From Streptomyces sp. PCS3-D2 (GTDB taxonomy: Bacteria > Actinomycetota > Actinomycetes > Streptomycetales > Streptomycetaceae), in assembly GCF_000612545.2 (NCBI RefSeq), contig NZ_CP097800.1, positions 868,001 through 932,000 on the forward strand: DNA of 64,000 nucleotides. The letters are read 5' to 3'. The stretch's first letter is position 1; each line of letters begins with the position of its first letter. Shown here piece by piece: positions 41,394 through 50,482 of this stretch. The notes beneath the pieces were generated by a model, which was given only the letters and a program-made list of their open reading frames with translations, searched no databases and was not told the origin of the DNA. The translations under genes and the position numbers were made by a program.

Positions 41394-42266
41394 ATGACCC
41401 GCGCTATCACCGTCGGAGTGGACGGATCGGAGGAAAGTCTGGCTGCGGCCGACTGGGCTGCACGCGAGGCCGGGCTCCGCCAGGTTCCGCTGCGCATCGT
41501 GCACGCCTGGCTGTGGCACCCGCTGGACGTACCCGTCGTCCAGGACGAGGCGGCCCAGGCCGAGTCCGCCAACGCCGTGCTGCGTCAGGCCGAGGCGCAC
41601 GTGGCCGGACGGCACCCGGAACTGACGGTCACGGCCGAGGTGGTGCACGACACCGCGGTCGCCGCACTGGTCCGTGAGGCGGAACGGTCCGACATGCTGG
41701 TGCTAGGGTCGCGCGGGCACGGCGCTCTGCTGGGCTTCCTTCTTGGCTCGTACGGACAGCAGGTGATCGCCTCCGCGAACCGGCCGGTGGTGTCCGTCCG
41801 GACCGGGGACGGCACGGTGCTTCCCCCGGAGGGCGGCGAGGTCGTCGTGGGCCAGCAGGGGACACCTGAGGACAGCGACGCGGTGCTCGCGTTCGCCTTC
41901 GAGGCTGCGGCCGCGCGCGGCGCCGCCGTTCGAGCGGTACGGGCCTGGAGCCTGCCGCCCGTCTACGCCTACGGGCCGGGCCAGATGCGCGTGGTCGACG
42001 AGGCCGGAGGGCTGGAGCCGTTCGAGCAGAAGGCGCTGGCGCGGTCACTCGCTCCCTGGCGCGCACGGTACCCGGACGTGCCGGTCGTCGAGCACGTCGA
42101 GATCGGCAGCGGTGGGCAGGTGCTGCTGTCGGCAGCCTCGAACGCGCAGTTGCTCGTGGTCGGTCGCCGGGCACGCCGCACGCCCGTCGGTACGCGTATC
42201 GGGTCGGTCGCTCACGCAGCGCTGCACCACGCCCGCTGCCCCGTCGCCGTCGTGCCGCACGCCTGA
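41394..42266 (+). CDS. Tandem-domain universal stress protein
   Basis: 290 residues with two UspA folds. Domain 1 starts AITVGVDGSEESLAAADWAA and has the ATP-loop-like LVLGSRGHGALLGFLLGS. Domain 2 ends LLVVGRRARRTPVGTRIGSV AHAALHHARCPVAVVPHA-like, with a weaker first half. Domain 1 keeps the G-x2-G-x9-G-S/T-like nucleotide motif; domain 2 has lost part of it. GGGAGG precedes the ATG. Together with the ribosome hibernation factor that follows it suggests a dormancy or hypoxia regulon. Confidence 0.92.
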   Translation: MTRAITVGVDGSEESLAAADWAAREAGLRQVPLRIVHAWLWHPLDVPVVQDEAAQAESANAVLRQAEAHVAGRHPELTVTAEVVHDTAVAALVREAERSDMLVLGSRGHGALLGFLLGSYGQQVIASANRPVVSVRTGDGTVLPPEGGEVVVGQQGTPEDSDAVLAFAFEAAAARGAAVRAVRAWSLPPVYAYGPGQMRVVDEAGGLEPFEQKALARSLAPWRARYPDVPVVEHVEIGSGGQVLLSAASNAQLLVVGRRARRTPVGTRIGSVAHAALHHARCPVAVVPHA

Positions 42267-42540
42267 TGTCCCCGCCCCACCGCCGCGGGCAAGGCGACCG
42301 GGGCCCGCTCGCCGCCGCGCTCCGCCCCACGCCGCGCCGCCGGGACGCCTCGCGGTGTGGGGTCGGGGCCCGTCGACTCACCCGTGCGTGGTCTGCAGGC
42401 CGAACGGCCCGGTCCGGCCGTCCGGAGGTCCCGGGCTCGCGGATGGTGCGGGTACCAGTGGCCCTGTGGTCGGGCCCGGACGGCTCTGTCCCGGAGTGGC
42501 CGCCGACCGACAGGCTGGGAGCAATCGAGGAGGAGTTCTC

Positions 42541-43341
42541 ATGAGCGGTCTCAGGGCCAGCCGGACAGCCGACGTCAAGGTCCGCAACCGAGGGCAGGTG
42601 CCCGATGGCGCGGACGTCTACGCCGAGGAGAAGGTCCTCGCGGTGATCGGCCACGTACGCGAACCGGTGCTGGCCGCGCGGGTGAAGCTCACGCAAGCCG
42701 CCAACGCGTCGGTGATCCGTCCGGCCACGGCTCAGGCCGTGGTGGACGTCAACGGCCGGCCCGTACGGGCCCACGTGACCGCGAGCACCATGTTCGAAGC
42801 GGTCGACCTCTTGCAGAAGCGCCTGGCCGCCAGGCTGGCCCGGCCACGGCGGGCCGTGGTCGGGGCCGGCCTTCACGGCAGCGACCCGCACACGCGGGCA
42901 GGGTGGGCCGGCCCCGACCACGGCCCGCGCCCGCACCGTCATCACCTTCCCGCCGAGGAGAGCCGCATCGTGCGGCACAAGTCCTTCAGCCTGGACCGCC
43001 AGACGCCCGAGGACGCCGTGATCGACCTGGAAGCCATGGACCACGACTTCTGGCTTTTCACGGACCTGGCCTCCGGGCGCGACAGCGTCGTCTACCGCGA
43101 CGCCCTCACCGGGCGGCACCGCATGGCTTCGCTCGCACCCCTGGGCCAGGAACGGGAGGTCGACGGCCTGCTCGGGGTGAGCACGGTTCCCGTGCCGACC
43201 AGCAGTGTGGCCGAGGCCGTCTCACGGTTGCACCTCACCGGGCTGCCCTTCGTCTTCTTCAAGGACACGGCCACCGGCCGCGGCGTCGTGCTCTACCACC
43301 GCTACGACGGCCACTACGGGCTGATCACGCCGTCGCGGTGA
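42541..43341 (+). CDS. Ribosome hibernation promoting factor (HPF/RaiA family) with two C-terminal domains
   Basis: 266 residues. The N-terminal S30AE/HPF domain (about 8-100; KVRNRGQVPDGADVYAEEKV and VDVNGRPVRAHVTASTMFEA) is joined by a His/Gly-rich linker. A C-terminal dimerisation domain follows (IVRHKSFSLDRQTPEDAVID; DHDFWLFTDLASGRDSVVYR), and then a second related copy (VPTSSVAEAVSRLHLTGLPF; VFFKDTATGRGVVLYHRYDG). Standard long HPF has one such domain. GGAGGAG precedes the ATG. Role: dimerises or inactivates 70S ribosomes in stress. Confidence 0.88.
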   Translation: MSGLRASRTADVKVRNRGQVPDGADVYAEEKVLAVIGHVREPVLAARVKLTQAANASVIRPATAQAVVDVNGRPVRAHVTASTMFEAVDLLQKRLAARLARPRRAVVGAGLHGSDPHTRAGWAGPDHGPRPHRHHLPAEESRIVRHKSFSLDRQTPEDAVIDLEAMDHDFWLFTDLASGRDSVVYRDALTGRHRMASLAPLGQEREVDGLLGVSTVPVPTSSVAEAVSRLHLTGLPFVFFKDTATGRGVVLYHRYDGHYGLITPSR

Positions 43342-43450
43342 CACGTTCCGGGCTGCGCCGCCGGCACGGGCCCGGTCCGTGCCGTGCTCCTCCGGCCGGT
43401 CCCCGGCCCGCTCCCGCCGCCCATCCGAAGTCCCTTCCCCCGGAGCAACC

Positions 43451-44026
43451 ATGTTACGTACCGTCATCGCCGCCGTGGACGGCTCGGCCGCATCGCTGGC
43501 CGCCGCGGAGTGGGCCGCCCGCGAGGCGCGGATGCGCCGTCTGCCCCTGCACGTCGTGCACGTTCTGCAGGACTGGTCACAGCAGTTCGCGCACGCTCCC
43601 TACGCCGGAGTGAACACGCTGCCCGATGGAGGTTCGACCGCCGGGCAGCAGTGGGCCCGGCGGCTCCCCCATGACGCGTCCGACCGGTTGCGGGAGCGAC
43701 ACCCCGGTCTGGAGATTCCGGTGGTCGAGGGGTACGACCCCGGGGCGGCCGACCCGGGCCACGGTGTCGCGCTGGGACTCCGTGAGGCGGGCGTGCTCAC
43801 CGACGTCCTGCGGTCGTGGCGGGGCATGTTCCCCCAGGTCGAGGTCAAGGAGCAGTGCATGGTGGGCCGACCCGCGGGCCATCTTGTGGAAGCGTCGGAG
43901 GACGCCTCGCTGCTGGTCGTCGGACGGCGCATACGCCGGGCGGCGGTCGGAGCGCACATCGGCCCGGTCACGCACGCGGTGCTGCACCACGCCAGGACGC
44001 CCGTGGCGGTCGTCCCTCACCTCTGA
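43451..44026 (+). CDS. Shortened universal stress protein
   Basis: 191 residues. It opens like a full UspA domain (TVIAAVDGSAASLAAAEWAA REARMRR-type) and closes like the second domain of the tandem protein (LLVVGRRIRRAAVGAHIGPV; AVLHHARTPVAVVPHL). The middle, which would hold the end of domain 1 and the start of domain 2, is much shorter than in the neighbour at 41394. It looks like an internally deleted tandem Usp. GGAG precedes ATG 43451. Confidence 0.8.
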   Translation: MLRTVIAAVDGSAASLAAAEWAAREARMRRLPLHVVHVLQDWSQQFAHAPYAGVNTLPDGGSTAGQQWARRLPHDASDRLRERHPGLEIPVVEGYDPGAADPGHGVALGLREAGVLTDVLRSWRGMFPQVEVKEQCMVGRPAGHLVEASEDASLLVVGRRIRRAAVGAHIGPVTHAVLHHARTPVAVVPHL

Positions 44027-44297
44027 GCGTCGCGGGCCGCACCGTGACACGGGGCCTCGGCGGTCCGCCTCGTTCACCGGCACCAGGAGTCGCAGGGCGA
44101 ACCGGCGCTGATGCGTCGGCGCGTGGTACGGCGGCCACGGGCAGCGGTGCGGCACGCTGCGCGCGACGGCGCGCGGGGGCATCGCTTCCCCGCGGAGGGG
44201 CGGCCGGGATGGGCGTGCGGAGCGGGTGTCCGCGATCTGAGTGCGGACGCCCGCCCGGCCAGGGGAGCGGCACGGGCGGGGTCGCCGGTGTCCCGGC
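44027..44297. other. Intergenic, no gene seen
   Basis: A convergent gap between the shortened universal stress gene and the roadblock operon. GC-rich, no strong hairpin or coding frame that I can support. Confidence 0.5.
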
Positions 44298-44735
44298 CTA
44301 CAGTTGCCCGTTTTCCCGCAGGACCCTGCGGGCCTGGGCGAAGAGCATCCCCACATTCACGGTCTTGCGGCAGACGACCACGGCGACCACTTCGTCGGCG
44401 CTGTCGATCCGCATGAAGAGGTGGGTCAGGTTGTCGCTGTTGACCAGAATCTCCTGGAAGTAGTGGCGGTCGCTCACGATCCCGCGACGCTCCTTGAAGA
44501 TCCCTTCGATCATCACCACGTTGCGGCCCTGGAACATGTCCAGGGTCGCCGCCGCCAGCATGTCGAGGACTTCCGCCGGATGGGAGTCGACGGTCTCCAC
44601 GGACAGCAGCATGCCGGTCGACATGTCGATGACTCCCGCAGCCACACAGTCGGGAACCTCCGCGCGCATCCTCTTGACCAGGCTCGTGACCTGCTCGGAC
44701 ATGCTCTGGCGTCCTTGGGCCCCTGCGCCGCTCAT
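44298..44735 (-). CDS. Roadblock/LC7-like protein
   Basis: 145 residues: MSGAGAQGRQSMSEQVTSLV, then a roadblock-type alpha/beta core (DCVAAGVIDMSTGMLLSVET, AAATLDMFQGRNVVMIEGIF) and HLFMRIDSADEVVAVVVCRK. AAGGAG lies five bases before ATG 44735. It is third in a minus-strand group with another roadblock protein and a DUF4388-like protein. Roadblock proteins typically control small GTPases (MglA-type), but none is present nearby. Confidence 0.75.
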   Translation of the reverse strand: MSGAGAQGRQSMSEQVTSLVKRMRAEVPDCVAAGVIDMSTGMLLSVETVDSHPAEVLDMLAAATLDMFQGRNVVMIEGIFKERRGIVSDRHYFQEILVNSDNLTHLFMRIDSADEVVAVVVCRKTVNVGMLFAQARRVLRENGQL

Positions 44736-44776
44736 CGTGCTCCTTCGTTGTCTGTGTCGTTGTTCCAGCACACCGG

Positions 44777-45175
44777 TCAGCGGTCCTCGGCCTGCGTGTC
44801 CGCAGAGGTGAGAAGTGCGGTCAGGCGCTGTAGGGAGGCCTGGGTCTCGGCATGGAGGCGCGCGATGTCCAGGCCGGCGTCGCCGAGCACCCCGATCAGG
44901 GCCATGTCTCCGACGGCCTGGGCGACGAGGTAGCCGTCGGTGTACCTCGACACGGTGTGGTGGAGCAGCCCCTTGCTCGTCATGGCCCCGGCCCTGCGAG
45001 CGATACTGAGGGTCGCCGCGGTGAGCGCGGCCAGGCACTCCGGGTCCGCGACGTCGTCGGTCTCGGCCGTGATCAGCAGACCGTCGGCGGAGGCCACCAC
45101 GACGTCGGTGACGCCGACGACCCGGTCCCGCAGCTCCCGCATCTCGGTGACGAGCTGCGCATTCCTGGTTGTCAC
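44777..45175 (-). CDS. Roadblock/LC7-like protein
   Basis: 132 residues from GTG 45175: VVGVTDVVVASADGLLITAE, CLAALTAATLSIARRAGAMT, GYLVAQAVGDMALIGVLGDA, the standard roadblock/LC7 layout as in actinobacterial conservon proteins. Separated by 41 bases from both neighbours' reading frames, so co-transcription is likely. Confidence 0.82.
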   Translation of the reverse strand: MTTRNAQLVTEMRELRDRVVGVTDVVVASADGLLITAETDDVADPECLAALTAATLSIARRAGAMTSKGLLHHTVSRYTDGYLVAQAVGDMALIGVLGDAGLDIARLHAETQASLQRLTALLTSADTQAEDR

Positions 45176-45215
45176 GATTCTCCTGTTGTGCTTGGCGTGG
45201 TACGTGTCAGAGGGC

Positions 45216-46130
45216 TCAACGGTTCCCGGCCGGGGGCTCGGCCAGGAGCGTCGGCGGGGGCCGCCAGCACTCGGCCGCAGGCCTCAGTGGCAGCACCTCG
45301 TTGATGCCGCTCGCACCGGGACGGCGTTGCGGCAGCTGCTTCTGCGCCGTCCGGCTGCCGATGGGATCGGGATCCGGGACGGGTAGTGCGGGGCTCTGCA
45401 CCCCGCCCGGTACCACCGTCTCCATCAGGCCTTCGCCCATCAGACGCGAGACCTCGACGGTGACGGCGTACAGGCTCCGGCCGAGCAGGAAAGCGATGTC
45501 CCGGACGGTGCGGCGGCCGTTCGCCCGCAGCAGGATCTCCCTGCGCTCACCTGCGGCCGTGTCGGCGAGCCGTGCCGAGCCGGCAAGAGTCCGGGCAAGC
45601 CGGCTGCGGAACGGGGAGAGGCGCTGCGCAAGAGCGCCGAGGACCCGGATCCGCCTTCCCGCCTCTTCCACCAGCCATTCCGGCTCGATGCCGTCCGGGG
45701 CGGCCAGGCGGCAGGCATCGGCATCCTGCTCGAAGGTGAAGCCGTCGATCCGGCCCATCCCCAAGGCCAGCGCTCCGTCCAGCGCGGCCATCACACACAT
45801 CAGTTGCAGTTCCGCACTGCCGACCAGGTCCTGGGCGATCAGCAAAGCCCCGACCCGGCCGTCCGCGGCACACGACCGGGTGGCCGACACCCAGTCGGCC
45901 TCGGTCACCCGGCCCGATCGCAGGAGCAGCGTCTCGACTCCCGGGGCCCCGGGTGAAGCCACTTCGACGAGGGCACCACACCGGATGTGGAAGGATCCTC
46001 CGGGTTCCCCCGACACCACCAGCGCCCCGGAGAGCCGGCGCTGCGACACCTCGGTGAGTGCCCTGGCCAGGTCGAGCCCCGTCGCTCTTGATGGTTTCCG
46101 GCGTGGTGCCGGTACATCAATTTCTGACAT
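45216..46130 (-). CDS. DUF4388-like signalling protein
   Basis: 304 residues. The first about 150 (LARALTEVSQRRLSGALVVS; GGSFHIRCGALVEVASPGAP; LLIAQDLVGSAELQLMCVMA) follow the PATAN/DUF4388 pattern found in bacterial signalling proteins. The second part has a winged-helix-like segment (REILLRANGRRTVRDIAFLL) and a disordered Pro-rich tail. It is first in the operon with two roadblock proteins, a combination suggesting a small-GTPase-type polarity or sensing module. Confidence 0.6.
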   Translation of the reverse strand: MSEIDVPAPRRKPSRATGLDLARALTEVSQRRLSGALVVSGEPGGSFHIRCGALVEVASPGAPGVETLLLRSGRVTEADWVSATRSCAADGRVGALLIAQDLVGSAELQLMCVMAALDGALALGMGRIDGFTFEQDADACRLAAPDGIEPEWLVEEAGRRIRVLGALAQRLSPFRSRLARTLAGSARLADTAAGERREILLRANGRRTVRDIAFLLGRSLYAVTVEVSRLMGEGLMETVVPGGVQSPALPVPDPDPIGSRTAQKQLPQRRPGASGINEVLPLRPAAECWRPPPTLLAEPPAGNR

Positions 46131-46586
46131 GTTCCTGCAATCAGCCGCTCTCCGTGGACGCCGCGACTGGGAACCACCTGCGCCAGCCCGGTGATCGCAC
46201 TGTAGCCAGACGGGCCGATCATCCGATGAAAAGTCTCAGCAATGATCGCTTTATGACGTCAACCGACCATTTGTGCATCGTTCATGACGCTCCCCGCCCC
46301 ACTGATCCTGGCAGCGGCCCGCCGCGTCTGCTCACCTGTTGGCTTGTTGGCCTGCTCGCCTGCGGTCATGGCGATGCCCGACGCCGTCCGGAGGCGCCGA
46401 GCAGGAGGCGACGCCCGATGTGCGCGTCCGCCGGGCAGCCCGGACCGACACCGGAGTGAACAGTGCACCCCGGCGCCGCCCGCCTCGTGGACGACAGGCC
46501 GGGCGGCGCCGGACGCCCGGACGTTGCGCTCGCCGTTCTCCCCTACCGGCTGGTCGCCCGGCCCGCGGGCCCCGGCGGACGGATGG
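46131..46586. other. Intergenic, no gene seen
   Basis: About 455 bases between the DUF4388-like gene and the iron ABC transporter. Contains the short degenerate repeat of TTGGC/CCTG units at about 46337-46368; frames in both strands lack codon bias. The start of the DUF4388 operon should have its promoter here. Confidence 0.4.
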
Positions 46587-47633
46587 TCACGCGGGGGTGG
46601 GGTGGAGGGTCGCCTCTCCCGTGACCCTGATGCCGGTGCGCTCACCGGGGGACGCGGGTGCGGGACCCGGAACGCGGACGTCGATGGGTGCCTCCACCCC
46701 GTCCAGGGTGACGGTGACCATCGCGTCGTGGCCGTAGTACCGGACGTCCGTCACCGTGCCGCGGGCCTCCGCCGACGTGATGTCGGTCAGCTGGATCTGT
46801 TCGGGCCGGAGCAGCACCGTGCCCTCACGTACGCCTCCGGGCGGGTCGGCCAGCCGGACGCGGCCGAGCGCGGTGGTCGCCGCGCCCCTGTCCACGGTGC
46901 CCGCGACGAGTACCGCGTCACCGACGAAGGCCGCCACCCAAGGGTCCGCGGGTCGGCGGTAGATCTCGTGCGGCGTGTCGCACTGGGCCACCCTCCCCTT
47001 CCGTACGACGGCGACGAGGTCGGCCGCGGACAGGGCCTCCTGCTGATCGTGCGTGACCAGTACCGCGGTGGCTCCGGTCGCTTGCAGGGCAGCCCGCACA
47101 TCGGCGCGTACGCCGGACCGCAGGGCGCTGTCGAGGGCGTTGAACGGCTCGTCGAGCAGTACCAGTTGAGGCTGCGGGGCCAGGGCGCGGGCGAGGGCGA
47201 TGCGCTGTTGCTGGCCGCCGGAGAGCTCGTGCGGCATGCGGTCGCCGAAGCCGGCGAGTCCGACCAGCTCCAGCATCTCCTCGACGCGCAGGCGCCGCGC
47301 ACCCCGGTCCAGGCCGGCCAGGCCGAAGGCGACGTTGCGCGCCACGCTGAGGTGCGGGAACAGGGCGCCTTCCTGCGGGACGATCCCGATGCGGCGGCGT
47401 TCGGGCGGAAGGTGCGTTCCCGGGCCGCTGAGAGTGCGGTCGCCGATGGTGACGGTGCCCGCGTCGGCGCGCAGGAAGCCGGCGATGATGCGCAGCAGGG
47501 TGGTCTTGCCGCAGCCGGAGGGCCCGAGTACGGCGACGAGGGCTCCGGCGGGGACGGTGAGATCGAGTCCGTCGAGAACGGTGGCGTTCGGTCCGTACGC
47601 CTTGGCCAGCCCCGTGATCTGGAGATCGGTCAT
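46587..47633 (-). CDS. Iron(III) ABC transporter ATP-binding protein
   Basis: 348 residues. Walker [14 protein letters not shown]-loop, signature [17 protein letters not shown], Walker [13 protein letters not shown] and the His switch [13 protein letters not shown]-terminal TOBE-like regulatory domain (about 245-348) is typical of FbpC/AfuC and related uptake ATPases. ATG 47633 overlaps the permease stop (ATGA). It powers import by the upstream permease and binding protein; the operon is preceded by an iron box. Confidence 0.93.
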   Translation of the reverse strand: MTDLQITGLAKAYGPNATVLDGLDLTVPAGALVAVLGPSGCGKTTLLRIIAGFLRADAGTVTIGDRTLSGPGTHLPPERRRIGIVPQEGALFPHLSVARNVAFGLAGLDRGARRLRVEEMLELVGLAGFGDRMPHELSGGQQQRIALARALAPQPQLVLLDEPFNALDSALRSGVRADVRAALQATGATAVLVTHDQQEALSAADLVAVVRKGRVAQCDTPHEIYRRPADPWVAAFVGDAVLVAGTVDRGAATTALGRVRLADPPGGVREGTVLLRPEQIQLTDITSAEARGTVTDVRYYGHDAMVTVTLDGVEAPIDVRVPGPAPASPGERTGIRVTGEATLHPTPA

Positions 47634-49219
47634 GTGCGCTGCCTTCCGAGGAGGTAGGACGGTACGGCGGCCAGCAGGATCAGCGCCGCGGCGTAGGGGG
47701 CCGCGGCGGCGAAGGATCCGGTGCCGGTCTCCGTCCAGAGGCGGGTGGCCAGGGTGTCCATGCCGGTGGGGCGCAGCAGGAGGGTGGCGGGGAGCTCCTT
47801 CATGCAGACCACGAAGGTCAGCGCCGCTCCCGCGAGCACTCCGGGCGCTGCCAGCGGCACCGTCACCTCGCGCAGCACCTTCAAGGGGGAGCGCCCCAGC
47901 GAGCGGGCGACGTCCTCCAGCACCGGCGGGGACTGCAGCACGGCCGCACGCGTGCCGGCGACCGCGACCGGCAGGAAGAGCACCGCGTACGCGCAGACCA
48001 GCAGCGGCAGTTCCTGGTAGAGAGGTTCCGCGTACCGGACCGCGAAGAAGACGAGGGACAGCGCGACGGTGATCCCGGGCAGGGCGTGCCCGGCATACGC
48101 GGACTGCTCCAGCAGGGAGGCCGGCCGGCCGCGGTACCGGGCCGCGATCACGCCGACCGGCAGGGCGAGGAGGGTGGTGAGCGCGGCTCCGGCGGCGGCG
48201 ACGCCGAGGGTCGTGCCGGCGGTGTCGAGGAGTCCGGCCGGATCCCAGGTGGCGGAGTCGCCGACGGCGAGCCAGTACCCGAGCGTGGCCAGCGGGGTGA
48301 GGACGGCGATGGCCGTGACGGCCGTGCACCAGAGCAGCGCGGGGCCACGCCAGCGGCCGAGCGGTGCGGGGACCGCGAGGCGCGCGGTGCCGGTTCCGGT
48401 CCTGGCATGGCCCGCACGGCCGCGGGTGCGGGCCTCGGCGGCCACGAGCAGGATGGTCATGACCACCAGGACGACGCTGAGCGCGGCGGCCGGGGTGCGA
48501 TCGAAGCTGGCCCGGTAGGAGGTGTAGATGCCGCGCGTGAAGGTGTCGTAGCGCATCAGCGAGACGGCGCCGAAGTCGGAGAACACGTACAGCGCGACCA
48601 GGACGGATCCCCCGGCGGCCGCCGGGCGCAGCTGCGGCAGGGTGACGCGCAGGAAGGTCCGCAGCGGTCCGTGGCCGAGCGAGCGGGAGACCTCCTCCTG
48701 TGCCGGATCGGTGCCGCGCAGCGCGGCCGTGACCGGGAGGTAGACGTACGGAAAGCTCACCAGGGTCAGGGCGAGCGCGGCCCCGGCGAAGCCCGCGACG
48801 TCGGGGAAGACGGAGAGCCAGGCGAACGCGGCGACGTAGCTGGGCACGGCCAGCGGCAGGGTCACCAGCACCGACCAGGCCCGGGCGCCGGGCAGCGCGG
48901 TCCGTACGGTGAGCCAGGCCAGCGAGACACCGAGCAGCAGCGCTGCGGTCACCACCACTGCGGCCAGCCCCAGACTGCGGCCGAGGAGTTGAGCGGTGCG
49001 CTCGTTGGCGATGACGTCCCAGGCGAAGGCGGGACCGCGCTCCAGGGAGCGGACGGCGAGATAGCCGAGGGGCAGCAGCGCGAACACGGCGGCGACGGCG
49101 GCGGGAACGAGCAGGGCGGCGGGCGGGCGGCTCCCGGCACGCGGCCGCCCGGCCGGCGGGGTGACGCCGGTCGGGCGGGCGGCCGGATCCGTCCGCGAGA
49201 CGGGATCCGTCGAGTGCAT
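47630..49219 (-). CDS. Iron(III) ABC transporter permease (FbpB type, fused two halves)
   Basis: 529 residues with about 12 membrane helices in two homologous halves. Each has an EAA loop ([20 protein letters not shown] in the first, [20 protein letters not shown] in the second), as in FbpB/SfuB iron permeases. The ATG at 49219 is 5 bases after the stop of the binding-protein gene. Inner-membrane channel for iron delivered by the lipoprotein. Confidence 0.93.
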   Translation of the reverse strand: MHSTDPVSRTDPAARPTGVTPPAGRPRAGSRPPAALLVPAAVAAVFALLPLGYLAVRSLERGPAFAWDVIANERTAQLLGRSLGLAAVVVTAALLLGVSLAWLTVRTALPGARAWSVLVTLPLAVPSYVAAFAWLSVFPDVAGFAGAALALTLVSFPYVYLPVTAALRGTDPAQEEVSRSLGHGPLRTFLRVTLPQLRPAAAGGSVLVALYVFSDFGAVSLMRYDTFTRGIYTSYRASFDRTPAAALSVVLVVMTILLVAAEARTRGRAGHARTGTGTARLAVPAPLGRWRGPALLWCTAVTAIAVLTPLATLGYWLAVGDSATWDPAGLLDTAGTTLGVAAAGAALTTLLALPVGVIAARYRGRPASLLEQSAYAGHALPGITVALSLVFFAVRYAEPLYQELPLLVCAYAVLFLPVAVAGTRAAVLQSPPVLEDVARSLGRSPLKVLREVTVPLAAPGVLAGAALTFVVCMKELPATLLLRPTGMDTLATRLWTETGTGSFAAAAPYAAALILLAAVPSYLLGRQRT

Positions 49220-49224
49220 GACGC

Positions 49225-50244
49225 TCAGACCATCCCGGCGTCCTGCAGCATCTTCAGGGTCTCCTGAAGAGATTCGAGCCTGCCGAGGTCGATCCGGGGG
49301 GCTTCGAGGGAGTTCAGCGGCGGCAGGTCCTCGACGGTGCTGGTGACGCCGGAGGCGAGGGGGTACTCCTTGGTGTCCTCGGCGAAGTACTTCTGCGCCT
49401 TCTCCGAGAGGAGGAAGTCGACGGCCTTCTGGGCCGCCGGCACCTGGTCGCTGCCCTTGATGACGCCGACTCCGGCCGCGTTGACCAGCGAGCCCGGATC
49501 GCCGCCGGGCAGGAAGTGGATCTTCGCGCCGACCTTGCCCTCGCCCTTCTCGGCGACCCGCGCGTACCAGTAGTAGTGGTTGATCAAGCCGAGGGAGACC
49601 TCGCCCCTGCCCACGGCGTCCAGCACCTTGAGGTTGTTCTCGTACACCTTCGGCTGGTTGGCCTTGAGTCCCTTGAGCCAGGCCCGGGTGGCGTCGTCGC
49701 CTTCGAGGACGCGCATGCCGGTGACGAACGCCTGGAAGGAGGCGTTCGTCGGGACGTAGCCGACCCTGCCCTTCCACTCCGGCTTGACCAGGTCGTGCAC
49801 GCTGTCCGGCACCTTCGCGACCTGGCCGGGGTGGTACGCGAGGACCCGGACCCGGCCGGAGGTGCCCACCCAGTCACCCGCGCCGCCGCGGAACGCCTGG
49901 TCGACCTTGTCGAGCGAGGCCTGGGGCAGTTCCTCCAGCAGCCCCTTGGTGGCGAGGGCTCCGAGCGCGCCGGCGTCCTGCGAGAAGAACAGGCCGGCCT
50001 TGGTCTTGCCGCCCTCCTCCTGGATCTGGGCGGCCAGCTCCGCGCTCTCGCCGTAGCGGACGGCGACCGTGGTGCCGACGGCCTTCTCCAGGTCGTCCAG
50101 GAGCGGCTTGATCAGCTTCTCGTTGCGGCCCGAGTAGATCACGAGCCCGGCGTCGTCCTCGTCGACGCCGCAGCCGGCGACAGCGGGGAGGAGGAGCGCT
50201 GCCGCGAAGAGCGCGGTCAAGCGTCGGGCCAAGGGGCGTCGCAT
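49225..50244 (-). CDS. Iron(III)-binding lipoprotein of ABC importer
   Basis: 339 residues. An Arg-rich start, a hydrophobic stretch and lipobox LLLPAVAGCG give a lipid-anchored protein. The mature part (LVIYSGRNEKLIKPLLDDLE; YGESAELAAQIQEEG; GLFFSQDAGALGAL; GLINHYYWYARVAEKG with the Tyr-Tyr ferric ligand pair) is the FbpA/FutA ferric-binding family. It leads the operon and lies downstream of an iron box at 50296-50314. Confidence 0.93.
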   Translation of the reverse strand: MRRPLARRLTALFAAALLLPAVAGCGVDEDDAGLVIYSGRNEKLIKPLLDDLEKAVGTTVAVRYGESAELAAQIQEEGGKTKAGLFFSQDAGALGALATKGLLEELPQASLDKVDQAFRGGAGDWVGTSGRVRVLAYHPGQVAKVPDSVHDLVKPEWKGRVGYVPTNASFQAFVTGMRVLEGDDATRAWLKGLKANQPKVYENNLKVLDAVGRGEVSLGLINHYYWYARVAEKGEGKVGAKIHFLPGGDPGSLVNAAGVGVIKGSDQVPAAQKAVDFLLSEKAQKYFAEDTKEYPLASGVTSTVEDLPPLNSLEAPRIDLGRLESLQETLKMLQDAGMV

Positions 50245-50295
50245 GGAAAGCCTTCCTGCATGGGCAGCGGAGATGAATCCCGAACACCACATAGC

Positions 50296-50314
50296 TAAGG
50301 TAAAGCTAACCTAA
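50296..50314 (-). promoter_or_regulatory. Iron box (DmdR/IdeR) for the iron ABC operon
   Basis: On the minus strand the site reads TTAGGTTAGCTTTACCTTA, close to the actinobacterial iron-box consensus TTAGGTTAGGCTAACCTAA. It lies about 52 bases before the binding-protein start codon. Repression in iron-replete cells is expected. Confidence 0.85.
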
Positions 50315-50455
50315 AGGTCAAGAGTGACGCACACAACGTCCGGCGGCTCCGAGGCCTCGCCGGGACGGCGGCGGAGCCGACCCTACCGCTTGTTTTCCCA
50401 AGGATCTTCATCGGGCCCCCACCGACGACCCGTGACACCTCTGTGACTATCCACC

Positions 50456-50474
50456 GAGGTAAGCCTTTCCTAAG
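50456..50474 (+). promoter_or_regulatory. Second iron box, for the divergent adenylation/acyltransferase gene
   Basis: GAGGTAAGCCTTTCCTAAG, whose reverse complement (CTTAGGAAAGGCTTACCTC) fits the iron-box pattern with two or three mismatches. It ends only 8 bases before the GTG start at 50483, so bound repressor would block initiation. Confidence 0.65.
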
Positions 50475-50482
50475 ATGCGCAC

